From Chlorops oryzae (Eukaryota > Arthropoda > Insecta > Diptera > Chloropidae): a stretch of 64,000 nucleotides of DNA. Shown here piece by piece: positions 21,213 to 30,361 of this stretch (position 1 is the first letter of the stretch; each line of letters begins with the position of its first letter). The notes under the pieces were generated by a model. That model saw only the letters and a list, made by a program, of their open reading frames with translations, made no database searches and was not told the origin of the DNA. The position numbers were made by a program, and so were the translations under genes. The DNA lies in contig CM035806.1 in the NCBI GenBank assembly GCA_020466095.1, forward strand, positions 123,706,938 through 123,770,937, given 5' to 3'.

Positions 21213-23106
21213 CCGAAGAGCAATATTGTGCTTTTAATTAAATTTTTTAATTATTTACTCATTGGGAACATTGAATCTAATGATAAAATCTTTTTCTAAA
21301 TGTAATTTCGAATAATTTTAAGCAAAGTTCGATTAAAAATATCGCGAGTAAGGCGTCCGTATAAACGCAGTATGTGACGACTTTTGCTTAAAAATGTTGG
21401 CGATTAAAAATATCGCGAGTAGCTAATTTTACCGTATAAACGGTGAGAACAAATCATAGTCCCGATTAGCTAACTCACGAAAATAAATTCTGAGTAGTGA
21501 GACTATTTATATACTAGGGCTATTAAAATTATTCGAATAATTCGAATATTCGAACGTTCGAATAACAACTTTGTGTACGATTCTGAATCGAATACTACTA
21601 TTCGAATAGTTGATGTTCTCCGATTATTCGAACAGTTGTTCAAAATCGAACGATCGAATATAGCATTAATTGTAATGTCATATAAAAATTGAAAAGAAAT
21701 GTTCAAACTGTAGATATTTCATTTGCGAACATGACTTCGAAAAAATGATCTGGGTGTGGAACTTTTTTGAAAAAAATGTAGATGGTAAGGAACTAACTTA
21801 TGCTATGTTCAGCCGGCAATATGAATTACGTGATTCGCCCCCTTGAATTACGTGCGTTAATTATCCCGTTCAGACGAGAGATTCGTAGTTCTTTTTTTAT
21901 GTTTTGTGTAAAAAGCAACATCCCAGCCGGAGATTTCAAGAATACCGCACTTTGCCGAAGTAGTACTAGTAAGTAGTACTTCAGCAACCCTTAAAAATGA
22001 TCAGATTTTTTTAACGATTGTTTTAAACTGCAATTTTTTCTTGGCAATCAGGCAATTTTCCCCATTTTGCAATACCTTGAAAAGTGGAGTGAGCTCTCTC
22101 AGAACTTCCAGCTTGAATTCTGCGATTTTCTCGTTTGACTCTAAAACAAAGCACTTTGTCGTTCAGGGCAGACTTGTTTGTAGGCCACCACTATGACCTC
22201 TTCCAACTTTTTGGTCTTGGTCTCAACGGATTCTGTATTCCTATGTTTCCTGAAGTTCTTATATAACGGTCATCTGACAAAGCGCCTCCTCCAGTACCTT
22301 CCCATCCAACAATTTGGTTTGTGACCAGTTTGGTGTTAAAACTATATGGCGCATTTGAGGGAAGGTTAACACGCAAGTCGACCCTTCGCAGCTCTCCTTG
22401 GCGATGTCCGTCTGTCTGTTTGTATACAGTTTTCTTATTGAAGGAGTTGAGCTATCTTGACGAAATTTGGTATGCGTGCTCCCGACCCGATCGGATCATT
22501 TCTAGGGGTACCTCTAGTACTAGGGTCTGTTATGAAAATCACAAAAACTGCTCTAAAACCGGAGTTTTTCAAGATATTTTGATGAAATTTTACATTTGAA
22601 CATATTTAAAGGCAAAAACTGTGATTTTCAAACATTGAAAAAGTAGGCGTGGCAGAAGCACGTTTTTCTAAAATTGTCTCCAACACTCGAAATTCAAATG
22701 GGACTCAACGAAAGTTGGCACTTATGCTTCCTTTTTATCCATAAACATCCTCTCTAAAATTTTTTTGATCGTTCCATTATTCAGGATACCTCCAATACTA
22801 GGGTCTGTCACAAAAATCCCAAAACTGCCCCAAAATCGGACTTTTTCGAAAATTTTTCAATGAAATTTAGAATTTGAGCACATATTTAAGCTTTTGATTA
22901 GAATTAAAGTGACTTGCAAAATTGGGCGTGGCAAAGGGGCGGTTTTCATAATGATATTGCACAAAAGTCGGTATATGGCGCTCATTATGGCTTTAAAATT
23001 CTTTAGAATATTCTTTCTTAATGGTTCTGTTTTCAAAATTGTTTAAAGATGTGTGTCTGTGTCGGGTGTTGTGTTTTTATATTGATATATCGCATATTTC
23101 TAATCT
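21213..23106. other. intergenic repeats: ATCGCGAGTA pair, TTCGAATA cluster, DINE-like remnant
   Basis: AAAAATATCGCGAGTA occurs at about 21332 and 21403. A cluster of ATTCGAATATTCGAACG palindromes spans 21530-21660. From about 22330 to 23070 there is a DINE-like segment (GTCTGTCTGTTTGTATACAG, AGGGTCTGT(T/C)A, GTGTCGGGT) that is inverted relative to the copy at 60480-61350. No gene is supported. Confidence 0.5.
22330..23070 (-). mobile_element. DINE/INE-1-like (Helentron-type) remnant
   Basis: TGTCCGTCTGTCTGTTTGTA, GAGCTATCTTGACGAAATTT, GATCGGATCATTTCTAGGGG and CAGGATACCTCCAATACTAGG repeat phrases found, in the opposite orientation, at 60770-61210. The GTGTCGGGT near 23050 matches the GTGTCGGGTATAA end of the other copy. 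Non-coding. The family name is from memory of dipteran DINE elements. Confidence 0.5.
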
Positions 23107-23114
23107 CCTTTATG

Positions 23115-23363
23115 CAGTGGCGGCGCAAGAATAAAATTTGATGTGGGCGAGGCACATTTAGCGAGGCCCAATAAGCAGTGTTATAAACTAAAAAACAGTT
23201 GGGAAATAGCATTTTACTTCTGTTATACTGTCAGTAGTATAAATATAGTTTAAGTTTATTTAATGATACGGACGAATTATTATGAATATTTGAGGCGCGA
23301 GGCCCCTCGGACCGCGAGGCCGAAGGCGGTGGCCCACGTCGCCCACGCCTAACGCCGCCTCTG
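23115..23363. mobile_element. 249-bp hAT-type MITE with perfect 8-bp duplication
   Basis: CAGTGGCGGCG at the left end and CGCCGCCTCTG at the right end are inverted ends with mismatches. GTGGGCGAGGC and GCCCACGTCGCCCAC also pair. CCTTTATG lies exactly on both sides (23107-23114 and 23364-23371). An 8-bp duplication with CAG ends is diagnostic of hAT. GC-rich compared with its surroundings. Confidence 0.9.
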
Positions 23364-24481
23364 CCTTTATGCGGTCCATAGACAGTGATTCTGAATCACC
23401 GATCAGCACTGTACGTGTTATGATACGGGCATCTGCCACACATTCGATTCAAATTCCTGCATTCATTAATTTTTCTGTTTTGAAAATAATATATACCCAA
23501 AGTATGAAACCCTTAAAAAATAATTTATATTACATTTTTATATTTTCTTAAGCTTGAATGCTTGCATCCGCGGACATTGTAACTGCTCTACACTTTCAAA
23601 ATAATGAGTTTTGCACACATATACATGTCGCAGATACACGATTCATGCCATGACCCAATAAGCACAACGAGTTCGAATCGAATTCGTTTTGACGTGTAAA
23701 CTCTTCGCGGCGAGTGTTCGCGGCGAGTGTTCGCGGCGAGCTCGAATCGAATTCGAATTCGTGAAGGAGTCACCTTTTTACGCGACTCGTATTTTTATCG
23801 AATTTTTTATCGTTTATCGCATCGCGCGCGACTCGTATTTTGCTATCGTTTTGCTATCGCGCTTTATTCGAATTTTTTATCATATTTGATTCGCCTTTTT
23901 GTCGAATTTTCTATCATATGGTCACCGCCACGATCTTATAACGTTACATTCGTACGGCATTTTTGCTCATAACTTAAAAAGTATTAATTCGATCTGAGAT
24001 TTCTTGAATGAATTGGAAAGATCTCTTCGTGCCTCACATTTCCTATCTTTAGGATATATTGATATTTTAAATACTTTTTTGAAATACAGCCTCTTAAAGT
24101 TGTCTTATAACGTTACAAAATTTCGGAAGTCAATTTCAACATTGCCTTACACTTTTAAAAGAATCTGCGAATTCAGTGTTCCGATTTTATTCATTTTGCA
24201 GTACGGTAGAGTTGATGATGCAAGTAAAAAACTAGGCTGGTAATAGGGAATAAAATTGCCTATCCTTTGCGTTATTTCGGTCAAAATGGGGGTCTTATAA
24301 CGTTACACAAAAATATCTTATAACGTTACAGTTCGAATTTGTATATGAATAGTAAGAAGAAACCCTCTTCATGAAAGTTTTCAGTGAGAAAGAATGATTT
24401 GTGTAATATAAATAGTAATTTATATAAATAAAAAAAATGGAAAAAAGCAAAAAATCACACTTCAAGTTACTGGTTTAACTA

Positions 24482-25617
24482 TTAAAATGTCGAGAAATAA
24501 TTATATGTTATAGCCTTCTTTTGAGGTAATGTAAATGAGTGTTTTTCCATCAATAAATTGAATTTGATGCGCAGACGAAATATTTGGTATTCCCACAGCA
24601 CTGACCATTTTTGTGAACATGTGTACCAAAACTGCTTTCGTTTTCGTTGGAGAGGACGGAAGTGCTCTTGAAACTTTCTATGCCGCTTTTCCAAGAGTTT
24701 GGGTGCAAGAATATCTTGCAGAAACAATCTCGCTAAAGGTTTGGGGCACCATCTTGTCCTTCTTGTTTTTTTTTTAAGTCGCTCCCTATATCGCCTAACA
24801 CGTTCACGATTTGCCGAGCGACGCTTATTTATATCATTTTCACGTTTTTTAATAGGCAATTTCTCTTCTTCGCTCTTCTTTTTCAGCCGGTACTTCTTTT
24901 GTGCTTCTGCTTGCTTTTTCTTCGTCTCCACATATTTGGGAGTTGCTTTCAATTTTTCGAAATACCTTTTGTTTATCTCAGCCTTTGTGGATATACAAAA
25001 GTGATATAGGTAGGTAGGTAGGTTGAAGTGGCTGCCACTTAGGCCGTTAATCGGCCCATTGTGATACCAAGGAGGTTTTCTTGTGATTGTGCGAGTGTAT
25101 GTATTTTTTATGTAGTGTGCCCCTAACATGCGATTTTTGAAAAACCAGTGCTAGGCTTGGAACATTACACTCCGTTTCGCCTGTGCCGGGAATCGAACCT
25201 CGGACCCTGGTATCAAGAGCATAGTAAAATATATATTTTTAAGAAGAAAAATATCTTATAACGTTACACATGTTTGATTGCTGCCAAAATCCAAGTATAC
25301 AAATATTTTCACGATTCAAATATCAGACCAATAAGTGGACTTAAAATACTCAAAAAAACCAATGATGTTTCATTTGGTAATCTGTTGCACTGTGTGTAAA
25401 AAAAACTTTTCACACAATTGGTCTTACAACGTTACATGAAAACTGAAGACCTTTTAACAACGACCAAACATGCATATGCAGAGTACTTTTGACCGAACTA
25501 ACGACATAGGTCGAAAGAATTATTCATATATTATTAGAAAAAATTGAACTTGCATAAAAAAAATATTAAATAAACAAGATTATTTACCTTTTTTTGAGGC
25601 GTCGATTTGCGAGGCAT
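24482..25617 (-). CDS. basic coiled-coil protein encoded by the GGTCA transposon
   Basis: Exon 1, 25617-25588, encodes MPRKSTPQKK and ends at a GT donor (AAG then GTAAAT). Exon 2, 24982-24482, follows a CCACAAAG acceptor in the same phase and begins AEINKRYFEKLKATPKYVET. The joined protein is 176 aa. Residues about 15-95 are packed with Lys/Arg/Glu heptads, including RERVRRYRERLKKK, suggesting a basic DNA-binding coiled coil. The C-terminal third (FWYTCSQKWSVLWEYQIF) is aromatic and less charged. No catalytic DDE domain is visible, so this is either an accessory or DNA-binding ORF or the remnant of a longer transposase. The 605-bp intron contains a SINE (about 25003-25245). The upstream in-frame ATG at 25129 lies inside that SINE and is not the likely start. 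Function is inferred only from composition and position. Confidence 0.5.
25003..25245 (-). repeat. tRNA-derived SINE with (CCTA)n tail
   Basis: On the minus strand a B box (GGTTCGATTCCCGGC) near 25200 is followed by a body and then CACTTCAACCTACCTACCTA, a tetranucleotide tail at 25011-25026. The last 30 bases resemble the 3' end of the LOA LINE at 34988 (CAGTTAAACCTAACCTAAC). It sits in the intron of the GGTCA transposon ORF. Confidence 0.5.
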
Positions 25618-25825
25618 ATTTCGACGTGAAAATGGGATAAAATAACACACTTTGGACCGTTTTTTTTTTTTTTTTTACATATGTGTTTCAGTAATTTTTT
25701 AACTTTTGCCTACTTTGTATGAGCACAACACCGTGAAATATGAACGTTTTATTTTTCATGTTCAGTTTCATTTTTTGTGGCGCTGACCATATTCTTATGG
25801 CTTTAGCTTCGAATTTTTTATTAAA

Positions 25826-26052
25826 TTCGATTAGCCAAAAATATCATTAATTTTTATATTTAATGTAAAATTCAAATAAGAGTCTTAACATATTATCGGG
25901 CATGTGATTGGATTCCCTTTCTCCAAATTTTGGGGAAAGGAGACTATTTTCGGTAAAAAAAAAATTTAAAAAAAAAAACGGTTCTAATGCTGGTAACCAC
26001 GCTTTTCAATCCACCGGCTTTGGGATTTGAACACCGAACCTCTCGATTTCTA
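25826..26052 (-). repeat. SINE of tRNA-Ser(AGA) type, first part, outer foldback copy
   Basis: Minus-strand SINE whose 3' part is here and whose head continues at 31781-31868 after a 5.7-kb insertion. The B-box region GGTTCGGTGTTCAAATCCC is at about 26030. It matches the uninterrupted SINE at 26925-27185, including the flanking ATTTTTATATTTAATGTA. Both foldback copies carry it at the same place, so it was part of the family before they separated. Confidence 0.65.
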
Positions 26053-26924
26053 CACTCAAAAAATTCCGTTGTAGAATCTATTATATCCGCAATTGATATA
26101 GGTCCAATTGCAAGATATCATAGATTCTACGACAGCTTTGCAGTAGTTTCTACGATGATTTCATTGATTTCAACGATATATAACGTAGATTTAACGATAT
26201 TCCATCTTAGAAACTATGATGTTATTTCATAGGAACTACGATATCAAATCATAGGAAATACGATAGCAAATCATAGGAACTACGGTTTCAAATCTTGAAG
26301 TACATTTCGATAACTTCTTAATTTTGATATGAATTCTTGTCGGCGGGTTCAATCCCTGCTCCAGCGAGCGTATTTTTTGTTTGTTTGTTGATTTAAACTC
26401 TCTTAATGATTATTGTGTTACAAACCGTCTCTTTTTTAATGCAAAGAAATGTGCATTTGTTAGCTATGCAAGATCGAATAATATTATTAGCACCTCTTAT
26501 TCACTAGGTGGTTCAACACTTAGTAAATTAGAGGTCGTTAAAGATTTGGGAGTTGTGTTTGACTCTAAATTTTCGTTCATTCCTCATTTGCATTACATCC
26601 TTCCCAAATGTTATGCAATGTTAGCGTTTATTAGGCGTAATACCCAATAAGCACAACGAGTTCGAATCGAATTCGAATCGAATTCGTTTTGACGTGCAAA
26701 CTCTTCGCGGCGAGTGTTCGCGGCGAGTGTTCGCGGCGAGCTCGAATCGAATTCGAATTCGTGAGGGAGTCACCTTTTTACGCGATTCATATTTTTATCG
26801 CATTTTTTATCGTTTACGCATCGCGCGCGATTCGTATTTTGCGATCGTTTTGCTATCGCGCTTTATTCGAATTTTTTATCATATTCGATTCGCCTTTTTG
26901 TCGAATTTTCGATTATATACGATT

Positions 26925-27185
26925 AGTAAAAAAAAATTATTTAATTTTTATATTTAATGTATGATTCTAATAACAGTCTTATTATAAGACTATTTTCGGT
27001 AAAAAAAAAAAAAAAAAAAACGGTTCCCCACACGGTAACCCACACTTTTGAATCCACCGGCTGTGGGATTTGAACACCGAACCTCTTGATTTCTAGTCAT
27101 ACTTATTTCCAGTCTGCTTACCCATTACGCCGTCGTCGCCGAATTGAAATTAATGACTTTTTGTCGTTTATAAGTTTAGCTTGAT
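26925..27185 (-). repeat. tRNA-Ser(AGA)-type SINE inside the inner foldback element
   Basis: On the minus strand the head reads GGCGTAATGGGTAAGCAG (A box), TATGACTAGAAATCAAG (anticodon-like AGA loop of the tRNA-Ser type) and GGTTCGGTGTTCAAATCCC (B box). A body and a T-run of about 20 at 27001-27020 follow. The same SINE lies at the same position in the outer copy. Confidence 0.7.
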
Positions 27186-27539
27186 TCTATATTTACCTCG
27201 AATGTCTTGCGATTTGGAAACAAATTAACAAAACTACTTTCGAGAATTAAAGTTTCGTATCCACTAAACACAAATATTTTAAAGAATTCGAATTGAATTC
27301 GAATCGCGGAAGGCAATTTTCGCGAGCTCGCGCTTTTATCGTATTTTGCGTTCGATTCGAGAGAAATAGCGATAAGAATTCGAACCGTTTGCAACGAGCT
27401 CGCTTTTTTATCGCGGATTTTAGAATACGCGAGCTCGTTTTTTTATCGTGGAATTCAGAAGAGTCTTACCGACTACGGCACCCTGAAAGGGATTTTGAAG
27501 TTTTGTTGATATTTTGAAAATTCCTCGAGGGCTCCCTGA

Positions 27540-28345
27540 AAAATGGCCCCAATGCAAAATGGCCCCAATCTGAAAATGAAAAAAGGCCCCAAAATTTGGG
27601 GTCATTGTGCATTATGAAAAATTACCTCAAATCAAAAATGAAAATTGGCCCCAAAATAAAATGAAAAAGGCCCCAAAAACAAAAAGAGGTGTTTTTAATC
27701 GATATGAAAAATGGCCCCAAACTAGAAAATAAAACGGCCGTTATAAAATTAAAAAAATTAAAAATAAATAAAAGACCCCAATTTTGCATAATGCATTATT
27801 GCCCCACTTTGAAAAATTAAAAAAGGCCCCAAAATTTGGGGTCATTTTGCATTATAAAAAATTACCCCAAATCCAAAAATTAAAAAAGGCCCCAAAATTT
27901 GGGGTCATTTTGCGTTATAAAAAATTACCCCAAATCCAAAAATTAAAAAAGGCCCCAAAATTTGGGGTCATTTTGCGTTATAAAAAATTACCCCAAATCC
28001 AAAAATTTAAAAAGGCCCCAAAATTTGGGGTCATTTTGCGTTATAAAAAATTACCCCAAATCCAAAAATTTAAAAAGGCCCCAAAATTTGGGGTCATTTT
28101 GCGTTATAAAAAATTACCCCAAATCCAAAAATTTAAAAAGGCCCCAAAATTTGGGGTCATTTTGCGTTATAAAAAATTACCCCAAATCCAAAAATTTAAA
28201 AAGGCCCCAAAATTTTGTATTGAATTTTAGGGCGATTTTTTTGGGTCATTTTGCATTTTTCAAAATTTATGTTACATTTGGGGCCATGTTTCATTTTTTG
28301 ATTTGGGGTAATGCAAAATGACCCCAAATTTTGGGGCCTTTTTTC
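27540..28345. repeat. 63-bp tandem array of GGCCCCAAAATTTGGGGTCA units
   Basis: About six clean units of 63 bp between 27824 and 28225, each with CCCCAAAATTTGGGG and ACCCCAAATCC, with degenerate units on both sides. Because 63 is a multiple of three, an open frame of 148 codons with a 21-residue repeat (KKAPKFGVILRYKKLPQIQK) arises. I regard it as a by-product because the flanking units do not keep the frame. Confidence 0.85.
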
Positions 28346-28489
28346 ATTTTCAGTTTGGGGCCATTTTGCATTGGGGCCATTTTTCAGGGAGCCCTCGAGG
28401 ACTTTTCAAAATATCAACAAAACTTCAAAATCCCTTTCAGGGTGCCGTAGTCGGTAAGACTCTTCTGAATTCCACGATAAAAAAACGAG

Positions 28490-29270
28490 CTCGCGTATTC
28501 TAAAATCCGCGATAAAAAAGTGAGCTCGAGGCGAGCTCGTTGCAAACGATTCGAATTCTTATCGCGTTTTGTCTTCGAATCGAATTCGAATCGAACGCAA
28601 AATACGATAAAAGGGCGAGCTCGCGTATTCTAAAATCCGCGATAAAAAAGCGAGCTCGAGGCGAGCTCGTTGCAAACGATTCGAATTCTTATCGCGTTTT
28701 GCCTTCGAATCGAACGCAAAATACGATAAAAGCGCGAGCTCGCTTATTCTAAAATCCGCGATAAAAAAGCGAGCTCGAGGCGAGCTCGTTGCAAACGATT
28801 CGAATTCTTATCGCGTTTTGTCTTCGAATCGAATTCGAATCGAACGCAAAATACGATAAAAGCGCGAGCTCGCGTATTCTGAAATCCGCGATAAAAAAGC
28901 GAGCTCGAGGCGAGCTCGTTGCAAACGATTCGAATTCTTATCGCGTTTTGTCTTCGAATCGAATTCGAATCGAACGCAAAATACGATAAAAGCGCGAGCT
29001 CGCGTATTCTAAAATCCGCGATAAAAAAGCGAGCTCAAGGCGAGCTCGTTGCAAACGATTCGAATTCTTATCGCGTTTTGTCTTCGAATCGAATTCGAAT
29101 CGAACGCAAAATACGATAAAAGCGCGAGCTCGCGTATTCTAAAATCCGCGATAAAAAAGCGAGCTCGAGGCGAGCTCGTTGCAAACGATTCGAATTCTTA
29201 TCGCGTTTTGTCTTCGAATCGAATTCGAATCGAACGCAAAATACGATAAAAGCGCGATATCGCGAAAATT
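28490..29270. repeat. 130-bp tandem array rich in GAGCTCG and TCGAATTCG
   Basis: Units with GCGAGCTCGCGTATTCTAAA, CGTTGCAAACGATTCGAATT and TTATCGCGTTTTGTCTTCG repeat six times; the spacing is exactly 130 between the last units and one unit lacks about 11 bp. The left arm of the element has a single inverted unit at about 27300-27440. Confidence 0.85.
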
Positions 29271-30361
29271 GCCTTCCGCGAATTCGAATCGAATTCGATT
29301 CGAATTCGTTTAATGCGATTCGCGCTCTACGAATTCGATTCGAATTCGATTCGAACACGTTATCGTTTTTGTGTTTATTGGGTAGTTACAATTTTTCTGA
29401 CCCGTATACAGTTAAAACTTTGTTTACTTCCTTGGTAAGATCTAAACTGGAGTATGCGTCAGTTATTTGGGACCCTTTATATGCGGTCCATGTGAATCGC
29501 ATTGAGCGCCTGCAGAAAGCTTTTACTCGCTTCGCACTACGTGCCTTTAGTATCGATGGTCAACTACCTGCTTATCATTCTCGTTGTTTGCTCATAAGCT
29601 TGAAGACCCTACACTCTCGCAGAAGAGTTCTCTCACTTCTTTTTCTATCAGATATCGTGAGTTCTCGTATAGATTGCTCAGAGATTCTCAAACTGATAAA
29701 TTTCAATGTACCCACAAGAATGCTTAGGCATGTGGATCTTTTTTATGTCGGATTCCAACGAACGAATTATGCACTTAATTCACCATTGAATAAATCTTTG
29801 ACTGCATATAATTCTATTCCATCTTTAAGTGTTATTGATTTTTCCCTATCTAAAGAATTGCTCAAAAGAATTTTAAATGAATTAATTATGTGATATTTTG
29901 ATTATGCATTGTATATAAATATAATTATTATGTTTTAGGATTAGTAAGTCAGAAAGAACTGGATTGTTTATTGACTGGAATTGAAATAAATAAATAAATA
30001 AAAAGTACATAATTTAACATTTACATTATTTAAAAAACTGAGAAATTAAAGATTTTACCAAAATTTGTATGCTTAAAAAATTTAAAAAAGATTCTATAGG
30101 AATTTCTTGAAAAAGCTTGTGCGTGACGTTTTGGAAGGCGCAATGAAAGTAACTCTTTTTATTTGGTTGGCAACTTACTTTCTGTTTCCCCGTAATATTT
30201 GCCTTGAAATTTACTTGCCTGTTTTATTCTCCATTTTCCCACAAATTCTTTTCAATTTGACAGGATTCGAACTCGGACCTTCCAGATTACAAGTCTAGCA
30301 CACTTCAACTACGCCATCGCGTGATATGATTTGAGCTTGCTAGTTTTATTATATCAATATA

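Larger units (their letters stand above)
23920..25788 (-). mobile_element. unassigned DNA transposon, GGTCA(C/G)CGCCAC ends, ATAT duplication
   Basis: GGTCACCGCCAC at the left end and GTGGCGCTGACC at the right end are inverted copies with one mismatch. ATAT flanks both sides (23916-23919 and 25789-25792). Removing the element and one ATAT restores collinearity with the other foldback copy. Inside, CTTATAACGTTACA occurs exactly five times (23935, 24104, 24294, 24317, 25255) and once with a T to C change (25423), all on the same strand and on both sides of a spliced minus-strand ORF. A 4-bp duplication with these ends does not match a superfamily I can name. Confidence 0.7.
26643..29382. mobile_element. 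inner foldback-like element, complete, CCCAATAA ends, TA duplication
   Basis: Starts CCCAATAAGCACAACGAG and ends CGTTTTTGTGTTTATTGGG; TA flanks both ends (26641-26642 and 29383-29384). Order inside: TCGAATTCG-rich left end; SINE (26925-27185); one copy of a GAGCTCG-rich unit; GGCACCCTGAAAGGGATTTT (near 27477); a GGCCCCAAAATTTGGGG array; the inverted CCCTTTCAGGGTGCC (near 28430); six copies of the 130-bp GAGCTCG unit; a TCGAATTCG-rich right end. The arms are inverted but unequal in repeat number, as in foldback elements. No transposase ORF; all open frames are repeat by-products. 2740 bp. Confidence 0.85.
26390..30003 (+). pseudogene. 5'-truncated LINE (CR1/jockey-like) 3' end, split by the inner foldback element
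   Basis: The C-terminal part of a non-LTR reverse-transcriptase ORF runs from about 26390 (DLNSLNDYCVTNRLFFNAKK) to 26640 and resumes at 29385-29893 (YNFSDPYTVKTLFTSLVRSK), ending at a stop. Removing 26643-29382 with one TA joins the halves in frame at IRRN-SYNFSDP, with no lost codon. It shows the 'thumb' and tail region only (KDLGVVFD, LEYASVIWDP); the catalytic YADD part is absent. The 3' end is (AAATA)n at about 29985-30003. A typical 5'-truncated insertion, otherwise little decayed, so it was young when interrupted. Confidence 0.8.
26318..30360 (-). repeat. tRNA-like cassette (two opposed tRNA-like heads), split by a LINE
   Basis: The plus-strand part 26318-26390 has GATATGAATTCTTG, then a B box GGGTTCAATCCCTGCTCC. 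The minus-strand part 30003-30360 is a SINE of about 300 bp with an A box (TGGCGTAGTTGA), an anticodon-like loop CTTGTAA (TGT) on a 5-bp stem and a B box GAGTTCGAATCC. The same arrangement occurs uninterrupted at 52419-52881 in the opposite orientation, with shared short flanks at both ends (GATATGAATTCTTG and TTGATATAAT). The two promoters point toward each other. Confidence 0.65.

Noticed and set aside
23651..23660. TA duplication for the outer foldback copy
   Set aside because: The left flank is TGA and the right end is missing, so no duplication can be claimed.
24699..25004. 101-aa plus-strand ORF rich in Phe and Ser
   Set aside because: Antisense shadow of the lysine-rich transposon ORF.
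27050..27130. tRNA-Ser gene
   Set aside because: A and B boxes and an AGA-type loop are present, but acceptor and D stems do not close and a SINE body follows; repeated at other loci as part of SINEs.
27784..28321. 148-aa and 119-aa repetitive proteins (KKAPKFGVILRYKKLPQIQK repeats)
   Set aside because: They are the two readings of a 63-bp non-coding tandem array in a foldback element, with no start context and frame loss at the array edges.
28490..29270. CRISPR-like regular repeats
   Set aside because: A 130-bp head-to-tail array without unique spacers, in a eukaryotic transposon. Not a CRISPR.
28540..29358. 66-70-aa ORFs and the 96-aa antisense ORF in the GAGCTCG array
   Set aside because: The same 130-bp repeat read again and again, with no domain.
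30230..30330. tRNA-Thr(TGT) gene
   Set aside because: The anticodon stem pairs, but there is no 7-bp acceptor stem and about 230 bp of SINE body shared with 52445-52770 follows.
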